In this document: piece by piece, positions 9,053-17,208 of the stretch
Position numbering within the stretch: the stretch's first letter is position 1
Layout of the letters: each line of letters opens with the position of its first letter
Source of the DNA: Serratia bockelmannii
Lineage (GTDB): Bacteria; Pseudomonadota; Gammaproteobacteria; Enterobacterales; Enterobacteriaceae
Assembly (NCBI RefSeq): GCF_008011855.1
Contig: NZ_VOUX01000003.1
Location: 62,001 to 126,000 of the forward strand
Direction of reading: 5' to 3'
Length of the DNA: 64,000 bases
Translations under genes and position numbers: made by a program
Notes under the pieces: generated by a model
Told to the model about the DNA's origin: nothing
Databases searched by the model: none
The model's input: the letters and a program-made list of their open reading frames with translations, nothing else

Positions 9053-10111
9053 ATGTACGAACAAGACACCTTTAATGCGCTTGATGCCATAACCGAAGCG
9101 CAACGCATAGCTTTCGCTCCCATGCTGTTTCAAACGGCGCTTTGTTTGCGCAATGGGGGGGTGTTGGCCTATCTGGATAAGCAAGGTGAACAAGGCGCGT
9201 TTCTGGATGAAATCGTTGCTAATAGCAGTCTGAATGATTATGCCACCAGCGTGCTGTTGGATATGGGATTGAGTGGCCGCATCATTATCTGTCGCGACGA
9301 GCGCTACCGCCTGTCCAAAGTGGGGCACTTCCTGCTGCATGACGCGATGACCCGTGTGAATATGGATTTCACACAGGATGTCTGTTACCAGGGGTTGTTC
9401 TTTCTGGCGCAAGCGCTGAAGGAGTCCAAGCCTGCGGGGCTACAGGTGTTCAGTGACACGGAAACTATCTATCCTGTGCTGTCCCAGTTACCATCCCCAG
9501 CTCGCGAAAGTTGGTTTGCATTCGATCATTACTACTCTGATGCGGCCTTTAGTGCGGCATTGCCGCATATTTTCGCCGGCAAACCCTTAAGCCTGTACGA
9601 TGTTGGGGGAAATACGGGAAAATGGGCGCTGCGTTGCTGCCAATACGATGACGACGTCACGATTACGATACTGGATTTGCCGCAACAAATTGCACTTGCC
9701 CGCCAAAATGTCGAAAATGCCGGTTTTTCTCACCGCATTGGCTTTCATGCGGTTGATATGCTCGAAGAGGCCACCTTGCCTGGCGAAGCGGATATCTGGT
9801 GGATGAGCCAGTTCCTCGACTGTTTCGCTCCGCAGCAGATAATTGGCATGTTGGAGCGTATCGCTAAGGTGATGAAACCCGGCGCTCGGTTGTGCGTTAT
9901 GGAGCTGTTCTGGGATGCGCAAAAATTTGAGGCGGCGTCATTCAGCCTGAACGCCACGTCGCTTTATTTCACGTGCATGGCTAACGGTAATAGCCGTTTT
10001 TACAGCGTAGAGAAATTTTATCGCTACCTGGAAGCGGCAGGATTTGAGGTGGAACAACGCGTCGATCATCTCGGTGTTGGTCATACCTTACTCATATGCA
10101 AGAAAATTTGA
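9053..10111 (+). CDS. apeB: SAM-dependent O-methyltransferase ApeB (aryl polyene)
   Basis: A 352-residue class I methyltransferase with the architecture of plant-type O-methyltransferases: an N-terminal winged-helix/dimerisation part and a C-terminal Rossmann domain. SAM-binding motif I reads YDVGGNTGKW near residues 183-192, and the acidic motif II follows in ITILDLP. In APE products the aryl head group carries an O-methyl in several species, and this enzyme is the natural candidate; the substrate is inferred. The start ATG at 9053 has no clear ribosome site. A 66-base gap precedes apeC. Confidence 0.82.
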   Translation: MYEQDTFNALDAITEAQRIAFAPMLFQTALCLRNGGVLAYLDKQGEQGAFLDEIVANSSLNDYATSVLLDMGLSGRIIICRDERYRLSKVGHFLLHDAMTRVNMDFTQDVCYQGLFFLAQALKESKPAGLQVFSDTETIYPVLSQLPSPARESWFAFDHYYSDAAFSAALPHIFAGKPLSLYDVGGNTGKWALRCCQYDDDVTITILDLPQQIALARQNVENAGFSHRIGFHAVDMLEEATLPGEADIWWMSQFLDCFAPQQIIGMLERIAKVMKPGARLCVMELFWDAQKFEAASFSLNATSLYFTCMANGNSRFYSVEKFYRYLEAAGFEVEQRVDHLGVGHTLLICKKI

Positions 10112-10177
10112 CTTGAAAAGAGGCGTCAGTTTGGCGCGTTGTGCCAGGGATAACGGATACACCACGGATTTGCATTA

Positions 10178-10903
10178 ATGAAATTTGCCTTGAACATTGT
10201 CGACTGGCAGGCACGAGCACCCGGCCTGAGCGCCGCGTCCCAGTGGCTTGCATGGGCGCACCAGCCTGATGCCATTGATCCGAGCGCGCCTCAGGCGTTG
10301 CCTGATGAATTGCCGATGATGGCCGCGCGTCGCTTGAGCTCCGGCAGTAAGCTGGCGGTTGATTGCGGGCTTTCTTTGCTGCGTCGTCATGCCGTTGATG
10401 CAGTGCTCTATACCAGCCGTCACGGGGAGCTGGAGCGCAACTACCGAATCCTCCATGCATTGGCGACCGGCCAGTCTGTTTCACCGACGGATTTTACCAT
10501 GTCGGTTCATAATTCCGCGGTTGGAAATCTGACGATCGTTGCCAGGCAACCGATAGTATCTTCTTCGCTTTCTGCTGGCATGGATACGTTTCAGCAAGGG
10601 CTTTGTGAAGTGGTTTGCTTGCTGGAGGCCGGCCATCAGCGTGTATTGATGGTGGATTTTGATGGTGTGATCCCAGCGTTTTACCATCCGGGGCTGCCTG
10701 CGCAAATGCCCACCTGGGCGTATGCCGTGGCGCTGCTGTTTGAGGCGGGGGATACGTTGCAATGCTCCACGGAGAGTGATTATGCAGGCAATGAAATGTC
10801 TTTGCCGCAAAGCTTGCGGTTTTTAAGGCACTATCTCGCGCAGACGCCCCACTTTACGATTGACGGAGAACGAGTGCAGTGGCGTTGGAGTCTCATGAAA
10901 TGA
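10178..10903 (+). CDS. apeC: Ketosynthase chain-length-factor-like protein ApeC
   Basis: A 241-residue short beta-ketoacyl synthase relative (Ketoacyl-synt_2 type). It has the N-terminal half of a thiolase fold only, much shorter than a normal ~400-residue ketosynthase. Where a ketosynthase has the nucleophile Cys in TACSS, this protein reads SSSLSAGMDTF, with no cysteine, so it cannot catalyse condensation alone. In the studied APE systems ApeC pairs with the full ketosynthase ApeO as a KS/CLF-like heterodimer; that role is taken from the family. Its stop overlaps the apeD start (ATGA at 10900-10903). Confidence 0.85.
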   Translation: MKFALNIVDWQARAPGLSAASQWLAWAHQPDAIDPSAPQALPDELPMMAARRLSSGSKLAVDCGLSLLRRHAVDAVLYTSRHGELERNYRILHALATGQSVSPTDFTMSVHNSAVGNLTIVARQPIVSSSLSAGMDTFQQGLCEVVCLLEAGHQRVLMVDFDGVIPAFYHPGLPAQMPTWAYAVALLFEAGDTLQCSTESDYAGNEMSLPQSLRFLRHYLAQTPHFTIDGERVQWRWSLMK

Positions 10904-11718
10904 ATGCTGTAACCGGATTAAATCGCATCTGGCGCCTGGTAATGACCGGGTTTTGCTTCGCGTTATTCGGGCTCGGCGGGCTGCTGCTTTCCCTGACCTG
11001 GTTTAATTTGCTGTTGCTTGTTGTACGTGATGACAATAAGCGCTGCCGCATAGCGCGGCGCAGTATTTCAGCCAGTTTTCGATTGTTCTTGACGGTGGCG
11101 AGGAGCATTGGCGTATTAGATTACCGTATCCATGGCGCCGATTGCCTGCGTAATGAACGCGGCTGTCTGGTAGTGGCGAACCATCCTACGTTGATTGATT
11201 ATGTGCTGCTGGCTTCCGTGATGCCGGAAACGGATTGCCTGGTGAAAAGTGCATTACTGAAAAATCCGTTTGTCAGCGGGGTGATTCGTGCAGCGGATTA
11301 TCTGGTTAACAGCCAGGCTGAGACTTTGTTGCCACAGTGTCAGGAAAGATTGGGGCGTGGTGACACCCTTTTAATTTTTCCTGAGGGCACGCGTACCGAA
11401 CCGGGGAAAAAGATGTCTCTGCAGCGCGGGGCGGCCAATATTGCCGTCCGTTGCCGCCGCGATCTGCGTATTGTGGCGATTTGCTGCAGTGAACATTTAT
11501 TGGATAAACAGAGCAAATGGTACGATGTCCCCCTTACAAAGCCGCTCTTTGAGATCAAAGTACGCGGTCGAGTGCCGATCGAGCATTTTTATGATGGCAA
11601 AACACCAGAGCCGGCATTGGCGGCAAGGCAGCTGAACCGGTACCTTTCGCAACAATTACAATTCGTTGAAATACCTTTTTCGGAACTTAATGATGCAAGC
11701 GCTTTATCTAGAAATTAA
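10900..11718 (+). CDS. apeD: 1-acylglycerol-3-phosphate acyltransferase-like protein ApeD
   Basis: A 272-residue membrane-associated acyltransferase of the PlsC family. The N-terminus is hydrophobic (two segments within residues 15-45). The catalytic motif NHPTLIDY (NHx4D type) and the substrate motif FPEGTR are both present. It may transfer the polyene acyl chain or a fatty acid to a lipid anchor; the acceptor is unknown. The start at 10900 gives an ATGA overlap with apeC and has GGAG 9 bases upstream; a GTG at 10879 is a less likely alternative. The 3' end overlaps apeE by 29 bases. Confidence 0.85.
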   Translation: MNAVTGLNRIWRLVMTGFCFALFGLGGLLLSLTWFNLLLLVVRDDNKRCRIARRSISASFRLFLTVARSIGVLDYRIHGADCLRNERGCLVVANHPTLIDYVLLASVMPETDCLVKSALLKNPFVSGVIRAADYLVNSQAETLLPQCQERLGRGDTLLIFPEGTRTEPGKKMSLQRGAANIAVRCRRDLRIVAICCSEHLLDKQSKWYDVPLTKPLFEIKVRGRVPIEHFYDGKTPEPALAARQLNRYLSQQLQFVEIPFSELNDASALSRN

Positions 11719-11950
11719 AAATCTCATTATTGATACATTGAATTTGGAGGAGCTGACGGCGGATGATATTGAAACGCAGGCGGCTCTGTTCGGGGAAGGA
11801 TTAGGACTGGACTCCATCGATGCGCTTGAACTCGGGCTGGCGGTAAAAAATAAGTACGGCATCGTGCTTTCCGCCGAAAGTGAAGAAATGCGCCAGCACT
11901 TTTACTCTGTAGCAACGCTGGCTTCTTTTATTCATTCGCAACGAGCCTGA
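11690..11950 (+). CDS. apeE: Acyl carrier protein ApeE
   Basis: An 86-residue acidic four-helix carrier protein. The phosphopantetheine attachment serine is in GLDSIDALEL. In APE biosynthesis one of the two carriers holds the growing polyene chain. The start is ATG 11690 or the adjacent ATG 11693, both inside the end of apeD, with GGAA just upstream. It is followed 13 bases later by a second carrier, apeF, with which it shares the DSIDA core but little else. Confidence 0.9.
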   Translation: MMQALYLEIKNLIIDTLNLEELTADDIETQAALFGEGLGLDSIDALELGLAVKNKYGIVLSAESEEMRQHFYSVATLASFIHSQRA

Positions 11951-11963
11951 GAAAGAATCCGCC

Positions 11964-12215
11964 ATGACAGAACAACACGCTATTTATGAAGAAGTCTCCG
12001 CGCTTCTGATCAAACTCTTTGAAATTGATCCCGCGTCGATTACACCGGAAGCCCGCTTGTATGAAGATCTTGAGCTCGACAGCATCGATGCGGTCGACAT
12101 GATTGTGCAATTGCAAAAGAAAACCGGCAGGAAGATCAAACCGGAAGAGTTTAAAGCTGTGCGAACCGTTCAAGATGTCGTCGAAGCGGTAGAACGTTTG
12201 CTGCGGGAAGCCTGA
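11964..12215 (+). CDS. apeF: Acyl carrier protein ApeF
   Basis: An 83-residue carrier protein with the modified serine in LELDSIDAVDM. The remainder shows a typical acidic helix 2 and a charged C-terminal helix. Together with ApeE it supplies the two ACPs of the APE type II PKS-like system. No phosphopantetheinyl transferase gene lies in the cluster, so activation must come from an enzyme encoded elsewhere (AcpT in E. coli, from the literature). Confidence 0.9.
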   Translation: MTEQHAIYEEVSALLIKLFEIDPASITPEARLYEDLELDSIDAVDMIVQLQKKTGRKIKPEEFKAVRTVQDVVEAVERLLREA

Positions 12216-12221
12216 TCCATC

Positions 12222-12800
12222 GTGCAGGGGAAAAGGTTGTCGGTGCTACAGGTTATGATGGCGCTAATATTGTTAGCTTGGCCGTTTTTGGTTTGGTTTG
12301 GCCTGCTGCATGACGGCCTGCATTGGCTGCTGCCATCGATGGCACTGATGCTGTTTCTACGCTTACGTCAGCTGCGGCGAAAAGCCGGGCCGATGCATCG
12401 CATTATGCAGTACGTGGCATTTGCTGGGGTTGCGTTATGCGTTGCCAGCGCGCTGTTACGCGCCCATCAACTGCTGCTGTGGTGGCCCGTAATTGTCAAT
12501 TTGGTGATGCTGTGCGGCTTTGGGGGTTCGCTGTGGAGTGATATGCCGTTGGTTGAGCGTTTGGCTCGGCTGCGCGAGCCGCGGCTGCCGCCCGAAGGCG
12601 TTCGTTATACGCGTCGAGTTACCCAGGTCTGGTGCATCTTTTTCGTGTTCAACGGCTCCATGGCCTGTTTAACCGCCTTGCATGGAGATATGGCGCTTTG
12701 GACAATGTGGAACGGCATGATTGCTTATCTGCTGATAGGCGCGCTGATGGCCGGCGAATGGTTGGTGCGTCGTCGAGTAATGCAGCGAGATGTGCGATGA
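12222..12800 (+). CDS. apeG: Inner-membrane protein ApeG
   Basis: A 192-residue integral membrane protein with about five hydrophobic segments (for example around residues 9-27, 32-46, 62-80, 85-102 and 140-180) and short basic loops. It matches the predicted membrane protein found at this place in APE clusters; its function is unknown. The start is GTG at 12222 with GGGAAG about 11 bases upstream; this start is uncertain. The stop overlaps apeH by ATGA. Confidence 0.75.
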   Translation: MQGKRLSVLQVMMALILLAWPFLVWFGLLHDGLHWLLPSMALMLFLRLRQLRRKAGPMHRIMQYVAFAGVALCVASALLRAHQLLLWWPVIVNLVMLCGFGGSLWSDMPLVERLARLREPRLPPEGVRYTRRVTQVWCIFFVFNGSMACLTALHGDMALWTMWNGMIAYLLIGALMAGEWLVRRRVMQRDVR

Positions 12801-14158
12801 CTCCCCCTCTTTCACTGTCGCAATGGTTAAGTGCATCGCGCTCCGATGAAACGCCCATTGCTTGGCTTGGCGAACAGACCTGGACACTCGGCCAATTGCG
12901 CTATGACGTATCGATATTGCTCGATCGTTTGCGTCAGCAAGAAGCCGATCGCTGGGCGCTGTGCTTTGAAAACAGCTATTTGTTCATTGTGGCGTTGTTG
13001 GCTGTCTTGTACGCCGGCAAAACACCGGTGATCCCAGGCCATCGCCGGCTCTCACTGCTTGAGGAGCAACGGTCGCTGTTCAGCGGCATGTTAAGTGATG
13101 CCGAACTGTGCTGGAGCGAGGGGCTGCTCGTTGTGGCGTCAGCCCAAAAGTCGGCGCCGACGAAGATATGTCTACCGGCGATCGCCGATGACGCCAGCAT
13201 CGAACTGTTTACTTCCGGATCCACCGGGCAACCCAAAAGAGTCGTTAAGCGGGTCGCGGTTCTGGATTATGAAGCCAGGCTGTTGGCAACCCGCTTTTCT
13301 GGGCAGTTGGACGGTTGTCGTGTGGTGGCATCGGTTGCTCCCCTGCATCTCTATGGCCTCACGTTTCGCATTTTCTTGCCTATGTCGCAGGGATTACCTC
13401 TGCATGCGGCAATGGTTCATTACGCCGAACAGCTGGCCGCTTTTGATCGTTCTTATCGCTATCTATTCGTCAGCAGCCCTGCTTTCCTCAAACGGCTCGA
13501 TCCCCGGTTGGCTGCGCCATCGGTCAGCATGATTTTCTCCGCAGGCGGCATGTTGCCATGGAAAGACGTTATGGCGACGCAGGCATGGCTTGGCGTCTGG
13601 CCGGATGAAATTTACGGCTGTACTGAAACCGGCATTCTTGCTTGGCGCTACCGTGAACAAGATGACATTCCGTGGCAACTGTTTCCGGGGGTGAGGCTCA
13701 CGGCGGAGGGCGATGCCTTCCGCGCCGTATCACCGTTGATTGCGCAACCTGACGGGCAATTATTGGATGATGAGCTGCAGTTTATCGGGCATGGCCGTTT
13801 CCGTTTGCAAGGGCGCCGTGGACGAGTGGTGAAAATAGAAGAAAAACGCATCTCACTGAGTGAAGTTGAACGCCGGCTGATGGCGCTGGACGGCATTCAG
13901 GACGCGGCGGCGTTGCCGGTTGTTCGTCGAGGACGCCAAGGTATCGGCGCACTGCTGGTGTTAGATCGTGAACGGCAGGATGCCTGGCGAGAAAAGCACG
14001 GTAACGCGTTGGAGTTGTCGTGGCGTCGTGCACTGTCCCCGTGGCTTGAGCCGATGGCTATTCCTCGTTATTGGCGGGTGGTTAATGAAATCCCGGTAAA
14101 CAGCATGAATAAGCGCGTTGATACGCAATTACAGGAGTTTTTCAATGACGCCCCATAA
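12797..14158 (+). CDS. apeH: Acyl-AMP ligase ApeH
   Basis: A 453-residue ANL-superfamily adenylating enzyme. The P-loop-like signature ELFTSGSTGQPKRV, the A5 motif EIYGCTETG and the late lysine in NSMNKR are all visible. It probably activates the aromatic starter (4-hydroxybenzoate-type acid) and loads it on an ACP, as described for APE systems. The ATG at 12797 overlaps the apeG stop (ATGA) and was chosen over longer in-frame extensions that would run through apeG. The C-terminal domain is short but keeps the hinge region (GHGRFRLQGRRG). Confidence 0.87.
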   Translation: MTPPLSLSQWLSASRSDETPIAWLGEQTWTLGQLRYDVSILLDRLRQQEADRWALCFENSYLFIVALLAVLYAGKTPVIPGHRRLSLLEEQRSLFSGMLSDAELCWSEGLLVVASAQKSAPTKICLPAIADDASIELFTSGSTGQPKRVVKRVAVLDYEARLLATRFSGQLDGCRVVASVAPLHLYGLTFRIFLPMSQGLPLHAAMVHYAEQLAAFDRSYRYLFVSSPAFLKRLDPRLAAPSVSMIFSAGGMLPWKDVMATQAWLGVWPDEIYGCTETGILAWRYREQDDIPWQLFPGVRLTAEGDAFRAVSPLIAQPDGQLLDDELQFIGHGRFRLQGRRGRVVKIEEKRISLSEVERRLMALDGIQDAAALPVVRRGRQGIGALLVLDRERQDAWREKHGNALELSWRRALSPWLEPMAIPRYWRVVNEIPVNSMNKRVDTQLQEFFNDAP

Positions 14159-14498
14159 AATCGAATGCCACCAGCCGCAGCCTGGTCAAGCCGAGATCAC
14201 CTTTTCTCTTGAGCCGGAACTGTTCTGGTTCAAAGGGCATTTCGCCGTGCAGCCGCTGTTACCGGGCGTAGCGCAACTCGACTGGGTAATGCATTTTTCC
14301 GCGATGTTGCTCACGCCGGGTTTTTACTTCCACAGTATTCAGAACGTCAAATTTCAAGCGCCGTTGTTGCCGGAAAATCGAGTGACGCTGAGGCTCAATT
14401 GGCATGAGGAGCGAGGCAGCCTTACTTTCGCTTACTTGCGGCATGATGGCGCAACCCTTCATACCGCCAGCAGCGGGAAAATCCGGTTATGTCGTTGA
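14145..14498 (+). CDS. apeI: Hot-dog 3-hydroxyacyl dehydratase subunit ApeI
   Basis: A 117-residue single hot-dog domain of the FabA/FabZ type. The motif FKGHF followed by PLLPGVAQ holds the catalytic histidine of the FabA/Z group. In the APE pathway it works with ApeP as a heterodimeric dehydratase that makes the all-trans double bonds. ATG 14145 has ACAGGAG 7 bases upstream and lies 14 bases inside the apeH end. Its 3' end overlaps apeJ by 10 bases. Confidence 0.87.
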   Translation: MTPHKIECHQPQPGQAEITFSLEPELFWFKGHFAVQPLLPGVAQLDWVMHFSAMLLTPGFYFHSIQNVKFQAPLLPENRVTLRLNWHEERGSLTFAYLRHDGATLHTASSGKIRLCR

Positions 14499-16180
14499 GT
14501 TATTTTCCCTGTGTCGTGATCCCCTGCTACAACCACGGCGCGATGATGGCGCGCGTACTGTCACGTCTTGAGCCGTTGGCCTTGCCTTGCATCATCGTCG
14601 ATGACGGCAGCGATGCCACCACGCGGCGGGAGCTTGATGCTCTGGCTGAGCAATATGAACGAGTGACTCTGGTTCGTCTGGATGTCAACGCTGGTAAAGG
14701 CGTGGCCGTTATTCGCGGTTTGGAGGCGGCGGCATGCGCTGGTTTTACCCATGCGGTGCAGGTCGATGCCGATGGGCAACATGCGATTGAAGACATCCCT
14801 GCACTGTTAGCGCTCAGCGAACGGTATCCGGAAGCGCTGATTTCCGGGTTGCCGATATACGATGATTCCGTGCCGCGAGCGCGCCTCTACGGACGTTGGG
14901 TGACGCATGTTTGGGTATGGATTGAAACGCTTTCTCTGCAGTTGAAAGATAGTATGTGCGGCTTTCGCGTTTACCCGTTAGCCCCGACTTTACGGCTTGC
15001 CGGGCGCGTTTCACTGGGGAGGCGGATGGATTTCGATACGGAGGTGATGGTGCGCCTTTATTGGCAGGGTAACACCAGCTATTTCGTCCCGACGCGAGTG
15101 ACCTATCCCCAGGATGGTGTATCGCATTTCGATACATTGAAGGACAACGTTCGTATTTCGATGATGCACACCCGCTTATTTTTCGGCATGTTGCCGCGCA
15201 TTCCTTCACTGTTATGTCGCAGCACAAATGCGCATTGGGCGAAACAAGCGGAAGTCAAAGGAATGTGGGGCATGCGCTTCATGTTAGCGGTGTGGCGGTT
15301 GCTCGGTCGCCGCGCATTTTCGCTTTTGCTGTGGCCGGTGGTTGGCGTCTATTGGTTGAGCGCGGCGGCGCCGAGACGGGCATCCCGGCAGTGGCTTGCA
15401 CGCGTACGTCAACAGCTTGTTTTGCGCCGGCAGGCAATTCCCCCGTATCTGAATAGCTACCGCCACTTTCTGCGATTTGGGCACGCCATGTTGGATAAGG
15501 TCGCCGGTTGGCGGGGTGAGCTGAAATTGGGGCGAGATATCGTTTTTGCTCCGGGGGCGGAAGAGGCACTAAACAGCGCCAGTACGCAGGGGAAGCTGTT
15601 ATTGGCTTCACACCTGGGGGATGTGGAAGCGTGTCGGGCGCTGGCGCAGCGGCAAGGTGGGAAAGTGGTGAACGCCCTGGTCTTCAGCGAAAACGCCCAA
15701 CGCTTTAAACAGGTGATGGAAGAAATGGCGCCGCAGGCGGGAATAAACCTGCTCCCGGTGAATGACATTGGCCCTGAAACGGCAATGTTGCTGAAGGATA
15801 AATTGGATCGCGGTGAGTGGGTGGCTATCGTTGGCGATCGCATTGCGGTAAATCCGCAGCGTGGTGGCGATTGGCGCGTCAGCTGGAGTTCGTTTATGGG
15901 GCAGCCCGCGCCTTTCCCGCAAGGGCCGTTTATTCTAGCCGCACTGCTGCGTTGCCCGGTATTGTTGATCTTTGCTTTGCAACGGGAGGGAAAACTGCAC
16001 ATACATTGTGAGGCTTTCGCCGATCCGCTGCCATTACCGCGAGCTGAACGTCAACAGGCCCTTCAGCTGGCTATCGATCGCTATGCTGCCCGTCTTGAAC
16101 ATTTCGCACTGATGTCCCCGTTGGACTGGTTTAACTTTTTCGATTTTTGGCGGCTGCCTGACACCGCCGATAAGGAGTAA
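14489..16180 (+). CDS. apeJ: Glycosyltransferase family 2 / LpxL-type acyltransferase fusion ApeJ
   Basis: A 563-residue two-domain protein. Residues 1 to about 230 form a family 2 glycosyltransferase domain with VVIPCYNHG, the nucleotide-binding IVDDGSD and the metal-binding DADGQH. The C-terminal part (about 255-560) resembles the LpxL/HtrB lauroyl acyltransferases, with an HxxxxE catalytic signature in ASHLGDVEA. Together they would glycosylate and acylate the polyene or its lipid anchor; the order of reactions is unknown. A hydrophobic stretch between the domains suggests attachment to the inner membrane. Confidence 0.87.
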   Translation: MSLSYFPCVVIPCYNHGAMMARVLSRLEPLALPCIIVDDGSDATTRRELDALAEQYERVTLVRLDVNAGKGVAVIRGLEAAACAGFTHAVQVDADGQHAIEDIPALLALSERYPEALISGLPIYDDSVPRARLYGRWVTHVWVWIETLSLQLKDSMCGFRVYPLAPTLRLAGRVSLGRRMDFDTEVMVRLYWQGNTSYFVPTRVTYPQDGVSHFDTLKDNVRISMMHTRLFFGMLPRIPSLLCRSTNAHWAKQAEVKGMWGMRFMLAVWRLLGRRAFSLLLWPVVGVYWLSAAAPRRASRQWLARVRQQLVLRRQAIPPYLNSYRHFLRFGHAMLDKVAGWRGELKLGRDIVFAPGAEEALNSASTQGKLLLASHLGDVEACRALAQRQGGKVVNALVFSENAQRFKQVMEEMAPQAGINLLPVNDIGPETAMLLKDKLDRGEWVAIVGDRIAVNPQRGGDWRVSWSSFMGQPAPFPQGPFILAALLRCPVLLIFALQREGKLHIHCEAFADPLPLPRAERQQALQLAIDRYAARLEHFALMSPLDWFNFFDFWRLPDTADKE

Positions 16181-16183
16181 TGG

Positions 16184-16606
16184 GTGCTTAACGACCCTCG
16201 CTTTACGGCTGACGTTGAACTCACCATCCCGTTTCATGATGTCGACATGATGGGAGTGGTGTGGCACGGCAACTATTTTCGTTATTTTGAGATCGCTCGT
16301 GAGGCGCTGCTGAACCAGTTTGATTACGGTTACCGGCAAATGCAGGCGTCCGGGTATGTTTGGCCGGTTGTCGATACTCGGGTGAAATACCGCGACGTGC
16401 TGACATTTGAGCAGCGCATCCGCGTTCGCGCACAGTTGGAAGAGTATGAAAACCGCTTGCGCATCGCTTACCAGATATTCGATGTCTTGACTGCGAAACG
16501 GACCACAACGGGTTACACCATTCAGGTTGCGGTAGAAGAGAAAAGCCGTGAAATGTGCTTCGTGAGTCCAGATATTTTGTTTGAACGAATGGGAGTAGCG
16601 CCATGA
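16184..16606 (+). CDS. apeK: Hot-dog thioesterase ApeK (4HBT type)
   Basis: A 140-residue acyl-CoA/ACP thioesterase of the 4-hydroxybenzoyl-CoA thioesterase group. The signature FHDVDMMGVVWHGNYFRYFE carries the catalytic aspartate. It may free stalled chains from the carriers or release the product. The start is GTG 16184: AAGGAG ends 6 bases upstream, and the nearby ATG at 16180 runs into a stop after three codons. The stop overlaps apeL (ATGA). Confidence 0.85.
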   Translation: MLNDPRFTADVELTIPFHDVDMMGVVWHGNYFRYFEIAREALLNQFDYGYRQMQASGYVWPVVDTRVKYRDVLTFEQRIRVRAQLEEYENRLRIAYQIFDVLTAKRTTTGYTIQVAVEEKSREMCFVSPDILFERMGVAP

Positions 16607-17208
16607 GACTTTTGCCTTTATGCCTGCTTTTGCTGGCGCCGTGGGTGCATGCCGTCACGCTGGATGAGCTTCAGCAACGTTTTACCGGGCAGCCGGTGAT
16701 CCGGGCTCATTTCGCACAGACGCGTACGATTAAGGACATGCCGCAACCGCTTCGCTCACAGGGGGAAATGCTGCTTGCCCGCGATCAAGGGTTGTTGTGG
16801 GATCAAAAGAGTCCTTTCCCCATGCTGCTGATGCTGAACGATTTTCGTATGGTTCAACAGGTGAATGGCCAGCCTCAACAAACGGTTACCGCCGAAAATA
16901 ATCCGCAGATGTTCCAGTTTAACCATCTGTTGCGCGGACTATTTCAGGCCGATCGCAAGGCGCTGGAACAGAATTTCCGCGTAGGTTTTCAGGATAAGGG
17001 AGAGGGGCGTTGGGTACTTCGCCTGACGCCGACGACCACGCCATTGGATAAAATTTTCTCCTCAATCGACTTGTCTGGTGAAACTTATCTGGAGTCTATT
17101 CAGCTCTATGATAAACAAGGCGATCGTACGGAAATTATACTTTCTCAACATCGACTGACCCCTGCGACCCTGACTGATGACGAACGCCAACGCTTTGCCG
17201 CCGACTAA
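16603..17208 (+). CDS. apeL: LolA-like outer-membrane lipoprotein carrier ApeL
   Basis: A 201-residue periplasmic protein with a signal peptide ending at VHA (about residue 17) and a LolA-type half-barrel. Such proteins carry lipid-modified cargo across the periplasm. In APE clusters it is thought to move the lipid-linked polyene to the outer membrane with ApeM and ApeN. It overlaps apeK by 4 bases and apeM by 32 bases. Confidence 0.85.
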   Translation: MRLLPLCLLLLAPWVHAVTLDELQQRFTGQPVIRAHFAQTRTIKDMPQPLRSQGEMLLARDQGLLWDQKSPFPMLLMLNDFRMVQQVNGQPQQTVTAENNPQMFQFNHLLRGLFQADRKALEQNFRVGFQDKGEGRWVLRLTPTTTPLDKIFSSIDLSGETYLESIQLYDKQGDRTEIILSQHRLTPATLTDDERQRFAAD

